A stretch of 7,171 nucleotides of DNA, taken from the NCBI GenBank assembly GCA_021205715.1, contig JAJPXA010000016.1, positions 1 to 7,171 of the forward strand, read 5' to 3'. The notes beneath the pieces are model-generated. The model was not told the origin of the DNA. It was given only the letters and a program-made list of their open reading frames with translations, and did not search any database. This document shows positions 1 to 4,608 of the stretch, piece by piece. Source of the DNA: Bacillota bacterium (lineage in GTDB: Bacteria > Bacillota > Clostridia > UBA1381). The translations under genes and the position numbers were made by a program. Within the stretch, counting starts at the first letter, position 1. Every line of letters begins with the position of its first letter.

Positions 1-35
1 ATATTACTTCATTCAAAATTTGATTTTTATTTAAA

Positions 36-68
36 CAATATTAACAAAACGTTCATATTTGAATATTG
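36..68. repeat. Inverted repeat overlapping the -35 box
   Basis: CAATATT (36-42) and AATATTG (62-68) are exact reverse complements separated by 19 nt. The right arm overlaps the first bases of the TTGACA box. A smaller dyad, TTCA-TATT-TGAA (52-63), lies between the arms, and an odd-length palindrome TCAAAATTTGA sits upstream (13-23). These could be operator half-sites for a regulator encoded elsewhere, but AT-rich DNA yields short dyads by chance. Confidence 0.3.
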
Positions 69-95
69 ACAAACTATATTTTGAGGTGGTAGAAT
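66..95 (+). promoter_or_regulatory. Candidate sigma-A promoter of the exporter operon
   Basis: A perfect -35 box TTGACA (66-71) is followed after 18 nt by TAGAAT (90-95), one mismatch from the -10 consensus. Transcription would begin near 102, giving a leader of about 180 nt before the adaptor start. The surroundings are strongly AT-rich, as expected for a promoter. It is the only good promoter seen ahead of the four genes. The match is by eye; no start site is known. Confidence 0.65.
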
Positions 96-142
96 TAACA
101 AGAACATTTAAAGTGTGCCGTGCCGGGGAGTATGCGGCGCAA

Positions 143-196
143 ATGGGCGGAACAACAGCTTTAACACTAAAACGGGTGCGGTTAAATATTCCCTAA
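143..196 (+). CDS. Possible 17-residue leader peptide (speculative)
   Basis: An ATG at 143 opens a short frame reading MGGTTALTLKRVRLNIP, ending at TAA 194-196. GGGGAG (125-130) lies 12 nt upstream, a rather long spacing for a ribosome binding site. The stop codon falls inside the AT-only hairpin (182-204), so a ribosome on this frame would interfere with that stem, as in translational or transcriptional attenuation of some macrolide-resistance genes. Another short frame begins at ATG 132 but its purine run is only 1 nt away. No conservation evidence is available, so this is a candidate only. Confidence 0.2.
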   Translation: MGGTTALTLKRVRLNIP

Positions 197-270
197 ATAT
201 TTAAAAAACATTGCGTTTGCGTGCTGGGCGGCTCCTTCGGGTTGGTTCAGCCTTTAATTTTTCAGACATT

Positions 271-276
271 AGGAGG
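271..276 (+). promoter_or_regulatory. Ribosome binding site of the adaptor gene
   Basis: AGGAGG lies 7 nt before ATG 284 and fixes that codon as the start. The in-frame GTG at 221 has no comparable site and falls inside the leader hairpin region. Confidence 0.85.
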
Positions 277-283
277 TAAAACA

Positions 284-2563
284 ATGGCAAAATCAGATAA
301 CGAGATGATTTCGGAGAACACGGAACCCGAGGTTTTGTCGGAACCCGAAGAAACCGCGTTTACCGAGCAAACCGACGAAGCGGAGGAAGCTCCGGCGCAG
401 GAGGGCTTCGGTGATGAGGGAAACGATGAGGAAGAGTACGCGAAGTACGAAAAGGCACAGAAGAAAAAACGCAGAAAGAAGATAATTATAGCGGGCGCTG
501 TGGGCTTGGTTATATTGCTTGTCGCGGGCGGTTTTATAATAAAAACGATTATAGACACCAAAAACGCGGATCAAATAAATTATACCGATGTCGCGGTTTC
601 GCGTCAGGACATTTCAAACACCATAACAGGCTCGTCCTACGTTGAGCCAAACGACTCATACAGCGTTATGACAATGACGTCCGGCGAGATTACGGCTGAT
701 TATTTCAGCGAGGGCGATACCGTTTCAAAGGACGATAAGCTCTATCAGTTCGAGGACGACGACGCGCAGGACAGCGTTACTACGGCTGAAAACAGCCTGC
801 TTACGGCGCAGCAGAATTACGCGGACGCGGTAAGAAACAAGTCCGACACGCTCTCGTCGAACAGCAACAGTATGCAGAGCGCGCAAAATTCACTCGAGAA
901 AGCGCTTATATCGCTCAACGAGGCGCAGGATTCCGCCGATGACCAGTACATAACCGCGGATTTTGCGGGCAAGGTAAGCTCGGTAAGCGTAAAAGAGGGT
1001 GACGAGGTCAATTCCGGCTCGGCGATTGCCACGATTTACGACGACTCGACGATGAAGATACGTCTTCCGTTTAACGAGTACGACGCGTCGAGCATTTATG
1101 CGGGAGCTTCAGCCGAGGTTTCGGTCGTAGGCTCGAGCGAAACATTGTACGGCACAGTTACCGACGTATCGGACGCGGCTGTCGCGTCAAACGCGAACAC
1201 AATGGTAATATACGCGACGATTGAGGTTACAAACCCCGGCGCGCTTGACGAGGACGACACGGGAAGCGCTGTTGTAAACGGCGCGGCTTGCTCAGACACG
1301 GCAAACTTTGAATACAAAAACGAAAAGACGATAACCTCCAAGGTATCGGGTACCGTCGAAAGCCTTGACGTTGACACGGGAAGCTCCGTATACGCGGGAC
1401 AGCAGATTGCTTACGTATATTCGGAATCGGCTGAAAACTCGTTAAAATCGGCGAAGCTCTCCTACAACGACGCGATACTCTCGCTGCAAAATCAGGTTTT
1501 GAACGACAATACATATTCTCAGGACTCGCAGATACTCTCGGCGCAGGTTGCACTCGAGAACGCCGAGCTTCAGTTAAAGCAGGCGCAGGAAAAGGTTGAG
1601 GACTATATCGTAACATCGCCTATCGAAGGAACGGTCGTAACGAAGAATGCGAAAGCGGGCGATACGATTGACTCATCCAACAGCTCCGAGGCACTTTGCG
1701 TTATCTACGACCTGTCGTGCATTAAGCTCTCGATAGAGGTTGACGAAACAGAGGTTGACCTCGTAAAGACAGGTCAAAAGGCAACGATTACCGCATCAAC
1801 CACCGACGATGTATTTGAGGGTGAGGTAATAAAGGTTCCGGTTGACGGTACATATTCAAACGGTGTTACCACGTATTTGGTTGAAATTGAGGTTGACGAC
1901 TACGGCTCGCTTCTTCCGGGTATGAACGTTGACGTTGCGATTGTTGTTGAAGAATCGCTCGACACGCTGGCGGTTCCCGTAAACGCCGTAAACTCGGGCG
2001 ATATAGTATTTGTTAAGGACACCGGCAAGACCTACGAGAACGACGTTACCGATATATTGAAATCCGGCGCGGACGCTGTTGAAGACGGCGAAGAGAGCGG
2101 CAAGGATTCGGAGGACGGCGAATCAAAGGCGGCACCCGACGCAAGCGGAGCGCCCGAGGGCGGAATGCGCGGCGGCGGAATGCCCGGCGGTGAAACCGGC
2201 GATTTGCAGGCGGGCACCGAGAACGCGGTCGGAGCGGATAATGACGACGACGGCGAATTTACGATAGATTATGCAAGCCTGCCCAAGAACCTTGAGGTTC
2301 CCGACGGCTACAGAGCGGTCGTGGTAGAGCTTGGCATAAACGACGATGATTATATAGAAATACTCTCGGGTCTTGAAGAAGGCGACGAGGTAAGAACCCT
2401 TGATACCATAACGTCCAGCGCGGGCGCATCCTTCGGTGGCGACAGTGAAGAATCCACGAGCATGATGGGCGGTATGTCCATGGGCGGCGGCATGAGCGGC
2501 GGCATGGGCGGCGGTATGTCCGGCGGCGGCATGGGCGGCGGCATGGGCGGCGGTATGCGCTAA
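284..2563 (+). CDS. Membrane-fusion adaptor of a MacA/YknX-type ABC exporter, with two tandem adaptor modules
   Basis: This 759-residue protein should be anchored by one helix and link the exporter to the cell exterior. Visible order: acidic cytoplasmic region (1-58); basic stop-transfer KKKRRKK (60-66); transmembrane helix (about 67-88); lipoyl half (122-160), coiled-coil hairpin (161-218), lipoyl half (222-254) and beta-barrel (256-335); then a second lipoyl half (350-379), coiled coil (383-438), lipoyl half (441-476) and barrel (479-556); and a membrane-proximal domain (562-580 and 672-708) containing EILSGLEEGDEV. That domain is split by an acidic Gly-rich insert (about 590-660). The C-terminus (727-759) is almost only Gly and Met. 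MacA-type adaptors usually have one module and 370-450 residues, so this protein is nearly doubled. There is no cleavable signal peptide; topology is N-inside. The family call is firm; domain limits are estimates. The substrate is unknown. Confidence 0.9.
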   Translation: MAKSDNEMISENTEPEVLSEPEETAFTEQTDEAEEAPAQEGFGDEGNDEEEYAKYEKAQKKKRRKKIIIAGAVGLVILLVAGGFIIKTIIDTKNADQINYTDVAVSRQDISNTITGSSYVEPNDSYSVMTMTSGEITADYFSEGDTVSKDDKLYQFEDDDAQDSVTTAENSLLTAQQNYADAVRNKSDTLSSNSNSMQSAQNSLEKALISLNEAQDSADDQYITADFAGKVSSVSVKEGDEVNSGSAIATIYDDSTMKIRLPFNEYDASSIYAGASAEVSVVGSSETLYGTVTDVSDAAVASNANTMVIYATIEVTNPGALDEDDTGSAVVNGAACSDTANFEYKNEKTITSKVSGTVESLDVDTGSSVYAGQQIAYVYSESAENSLKSAKLSYNDAILSLQNQVLNDNTYSQDSQILSAQVALENAELQLKQAQEKVEDYIVTSPIEGTVVTKNAKAGDTIDSSNSSEALCVIYDLSCIKLSIEVDETEVDLVKTGQKATITASTTDDVFEGEVIKVPVDGTYSNGVTTYLVEIEVDDYGSLLPGMNVDVAIVVEESLDTLAVPVNAVNSGDIVFVKDTGKTYENDVTDILKSGADAVEDGEESGKDSEDGESKAAPDASGAPEGGMRGGGMPGGETGDLQAGTENAVGADNDDDGEFTIDYASLPKNLEVPDGYRAVVVELGINDDDYIEILSGLEEGDEVRTLDTITSSAGASFGGDSEESTSMMGGMSMGGGMSGGMGGGMSGGGMGGGMGGGMR
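2462..2560 (+). repeat. Gly/Met-coding low-complexity repeat at the adaptor 3' end
   Basis: Units of GGCGGC and ATGGGC repeat in frame and encode residues 727-759, with ten Met and nearly all other residues Gly or Ser. A 21-nt block occurs exactly twice, at 2498-2518 and 2537-2557, offset by 39 nt (13 codons). Such a tract can expand or contract by slippage without changing frame. The reverse strand gives a long Ala/His-rich open frame that is only a shadow. Confidence 0.85.
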
Positions 2564-2578
2564 CCGGAGGTGATTTAA

Positions 2579-3343
2579 ATGCCTACACCATTGGTAGAAA
2601 TGAAGGACGTTTATAAGATATATCATATGGGCGACACTGAAATTCACGCGCTCGACGGAATATCGATGACGATAAATCAGGGCGAGTTTGTGGCGATAGT
2701 CGGACAGTCCGGCTCGGGTAAATCAACCTGTATGAATATAATCGGCTGCCTGGACGTCGCGTCGAAAGGCGAATATAAATTAAACGGCAGATCAATAAAG
2801 AATTACAGTCAGGATGAGCTTGCGGAAATAAGAAACAAGATGCTCGGATTTATTTTCCAACAGTACAATCTTTTGACAAAGCTCACCGTGCTTGAAAACG
2901 TTAAGCTCCCGCTTCTCTATGCGGGGCTTAAGGAGTCGGAGCAGAGAAAGCGCGCTTTAAAGTCACTCGCGAGAGTCGGCTTGAAGTCAAAGGCGGGTAA
3001 CTACCCGTCGCAGCTTTCCGGCGGTCAGCAGCAGAGAGTATCGATAGCGAGGGCGCTTGCGGGCGATCCCTCGGTAATACTCGCCGACGAGCCTACGGGC
3101 GCGTTGGACTCGAGAACGGGCAGAGAGGTTATGCTCTTCTTACAGCAGCTAAACCGCGAGGGCAACACTATAATATTGATAACGCACGACAACTCAATCG
3201 CGGCTGTCGCAAAGAGAGTTATAAGAATAACCGACGGCAGGATAGTTTACGACGGCCCCGCCGAGGGTGATTTAACAATAATGAATCAACACGGCGCCGG
3301 AGAGGAATCTGTTGACGATGAAAAGGCGAAGGGGGCGACTTAA
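2579..3343 (+). CDS. ABC exporter ATPase, MacB/LolD/YknY-type
   Basis: This 254-residue cytoplasmic protein hydrolyses ATP to drive the permease encoded next. All nucleotide-binding motifs are intact: Walker A GQSGSGKST (42-50), Q-loop in FIFQQYNLL (91-99), signature LSGGQ (146-150), Walker B VILADE (166-171) with catalytic Glu171, D-loop GALD (174-177) and switch His203. The N-terminal EMKDVYKIYHMGD and the HALDGIS segment are typical of the MacB/LolD/FtsE subfamily. The tail after about residue 230 is a short acidic extension. The start is ATG 2579, preceded by GGAGGTGA (2566-2573) at 5 nt spacing and 15 nt after the adaptor stop, so the genes should be co-transcribed. It ends directly against the permease start. 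Function as exporter ATPase is firm; substrate is unknown. Confidence 0.96.
   Translation: MPTPLVEMKDVYKIYHMGDTEIHALDGISMTINQGEFVAIVGQSGSGKSTCMNIIGCLDVASKGEYKLNGRSIKNYSQDELAEIRNKMLGFIFQQYNLLTKLTVLENVKLPLLYAGLKESEQRKRALKSLARVGLKSKAGNYPSQLSGGQQQRVSIARALAGDPSVILADEPTGALDSRTGREVMLFLQQLNREGNTIILITHDNSIAAVAKRVIRITDGRIVYDGPAEGDLTIMNQHGAGEESVDDEKAKGAT
3329..3335 (+). promoter_or_regulatory. Ribosome binding site supporting the TTG start of the permease
   Basis: AAGGGGG lies inside the last codons of the ATPase gene, 8 nt before TTG 3344. The first in-frame ATG (3365) would remove seven residues (LLRKCFE in the codons) that belong to the conserved N-terminal stretch of this permease family, so TTG is preferred. 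Confidence 0.65.
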
Positions 3344-4519
3344 TTGCTCAGAAAATGTTTTGAAATGGCGCTTTCAAGCGTTCTCAGCAACAAGATGCGT
3401 TCCGTTCTTACAATGCTCGGTATCGTAATCGGTATCACGGCGGTTATCGCTCTTACGAGCCTTATGTCCGGACTTACCGGCACCATTACCGAAACCTTTG
3501 AGGAAATGGGAATGGAATCTATAACGGTTTCAATCACAAGCCGTGCGTCGACAAAGACGCTTCCGATAGAGGATGTCGAGGAGCTTATGAATGAGAACCC
3601 CGACATTATCGCGGGATTTTCACCGACCGTATCTATGCCGGCATATATGAAGGATCCCGAGGACAACAGCACAATATCCTCAACCGCAACCGGTATAAAC
3701 GAGCAGTATCTCTCTCTTAAGGGCTATAATGTGCAGTATGGACGAGAGCTTACATATATAGATGTGGAGCGGCAGATGAAGGTCTGTATTATAGGCACCT
3801 ATGTTGCGCAGAATATGTTTAACGGCGACGCACTGGGGCAGACATTACAGATTACGGGCACTCCGTATACCGTAGTCGGAATTATAGAGGAGCAGGACGA
3901 CTCGACCGAGGGCTCGTCCGATGATATTATCTATGTTCCCTACACGCTTGCGATGCACACGACAAAAACAAACACAATATCAAGCTATACCATATACGCG
4001 ACCTCGCAGGACACTGTTGAGGAAGCGGAAACATTGATAGAGAATATGTGCTATGCCGCTATAGGCGACGATGATTATTATACCGTTACGGCAATGAAAT
4101 CCGTTGCTGAAAGCTTGACCGAGATCCTCGATCGAATGGAGCTTATGCTTATCACGATTGCGGGTATTTCACTCGTGGTTGCGGGTATCGGAATAATGAA
4201 CATTATGCTTGTATCGGTAACAGAGAGAACGCGTGAAATAGGTATCAGAAAATCGCTCGGCGCGAAGCAGGGAAGTATATTGTCACAATTTGTAATTGAG
4301 GCGGGTATGCTGAGCTGTATCGGCGGTGTAATAGGAATAATATTGGGTTCGATAGCCGCGATAGTGGTGGGAAAACTGTTGGGAATGGATGTTCTCCCGA
4401 CAGCGTCTTCGATTATCACCTCATTTACGATTTCGACGGCAATAGGCGTATTCTTCGGCTTTATGCCCGCGAGAAAAGCGGCAAAGCTGAACCCGATAGA
4501 CGCGTTGAGATACGACTAA
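3344..4519 (+). CDS. ABC exporter permease, MacB/YknZ-type (FtsX fold)
   Basis: This 391-residue protein is the membrane part of the exporter. Segments: cytoplasmic entry helix with NKMRSVLTMLGIVIGI (16-31); transmembrane helix 1 (about 20-42); a large extracytoplasmic MacB core domain (about 45-260); then three helices (about 268-291, 320-345, 357-376). The MacB hallmark GIGIMNIMLVSVTERTREIG (281-300) and following IRKSLGA are present, and the C-terminus PARKAAKLNPIDALRYD is typical. Length matches YknZ-like proteins, which lack a fused ATPase; Gram-negative MacB fuses both. The stop of the ATPase (3341-3343) abuts the TTG start with no gap, so translational coupling is likely. MacB-type permeases work by mechanotransmission across the membrane; that mechanism is carried over from the family. 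Nothing is missing or broken. Confidence 0.95.
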   Translation: MLRKCFEMALSSVLSNKMRSVLTMLGIVIGITAVIALTSLMSGLTGTITETFEEMGMESITVSITSRASTKTLPIEDVEELMNENPDIIAGFSPTVSMPAYMKDPEDNSTISSTATGINEQYLSLKGYNVQYGRELTYIDVERQMKVCIIGTYVAQNMFNGDALGQTLQITGTPYTVVGIIEEQDDSTEGSSDDIIYVPYTLAMHTTKTNTISSYTIYATSQDTVEEAETLIENMCYAAIGDDDYYTVTAMKSVAESLTEILDRMELMLITIAGISLVVAGIGIMNIMLVSVTERTREIGIRKSLGAKQGSILSQFVIEAGMLSCIGGVIGIILGSIAAIVVGKLLGMDVLPTASSIITSFTISTAIGVFFGFMPARKAAKLNPIDALRYD

Positions 4520-4536
4520 TGCGAAAAATAAGCTAT

Positions 4537-4563
4537 CTTGCCGACCGCTTGGCGGTCGGTAAG
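4537..4563. other. GC-rich intergenic hairpin between exporter and SLH gene
   Basis: CTTGCCGACCGC (4537-4548) pairs with GCGGTCGGTAAG (4552-4563) over 12 bp with one G-T pair and a TTG loop. AGCTA (4531-4535) and TAGCT (4567-4571) could extend it past an internal loop. On the + strand no T-run follows, so it is not a standard terminator for the exporter. On the - strand a TTATTTTT stretch follows, so it could stop antisense transcription. It may instead protect the upstream mRNA from 3' decay or reduce read-through into the next gene. Confidence 0.6.
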
Positions 4564-4591
4564 GCTTAGCTATATGCGTTATAAATGAAAG

Positions 4592-4597
4592 AAAGGA
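4592..4597 (+). promoter_or_regulatory. Ribosome binding site choosing ATG 4609 for the SLH gene
   Basis: AAAGGA lies 11 nt before ATG 4609. The in-frame ATG at 4585 has no such site and would place eight residues (MKERTVDT) ahead of an otherwise classical lysine-rich signal peptide. ATG 4609 is therefore preferred. Confidence 0.65.
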
Positions 4598-4608
4598 CAG
4601 TTGATACA

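Larger units (their letters stand above)
102..283 (+). promoter_or_regulatory. Structured 5' leader of the exporter mRNA
   Basis: This untranslated stretch holds two inverted repeats. The first is AT-only: TTAAATATT (182-190) and AATATTTAA (196-204), a perfect 9-bp stem with a 5-nt loop. The second (223-251) has a 7-bp outer stem, GCTGGGC with GTTCAGC including two G-U pairs, and an inner CC-TTCG-GG tetraloop. TTTAATTTTT (253-262) follows directly, so this hairpin resembles a weak intrinsic terminator just before the ribosome binding site. It fits no riboswitch class I recognise. Attenuation control is an inference. Confidence 0.4.

Noticed and set aside
102..181. Cyclic di-GMP or other known riboswitch in the leader
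   Set aside because: The fragment GGCGCAAATGGGCGG only loosely recalls the GCAAAG part of the c-di-GMP-I aptamer; the other conserved blocks are missing.
221..283. GTG start extending the adaptor by 21 residues
   Set aside because: It has no ribosome binding site, lies inside the leader hairpin, and the AGGAGG at 271-276 points to ATG 284.
1227..1616. 129-residue - strand frame inside the adaptor gene
   Set aside because: It is low-complexity in Pro, Arg and Ser with no domain, and opposes a clear coding region.
2123..2647. Ala/His-rich 174-residue frame on the - strand
   Set aside because: It mirrors the Gly/Met repeat and runs across the junction of two well-supported genes on the + strand.
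4580..4585. TATAAA as a -10 box for a separate SLH promoter
   Set aside because: No -35 box lies at a suitable distance, and transcription would begin at the ribosome binding site.
4585..4608. ATG 4585 as start of the SLH protein
   Set aside because: No purine-rich site lies upstream, and the eight added residues would precede a standard signal peptide; AAAGGA supports ATG 4609.
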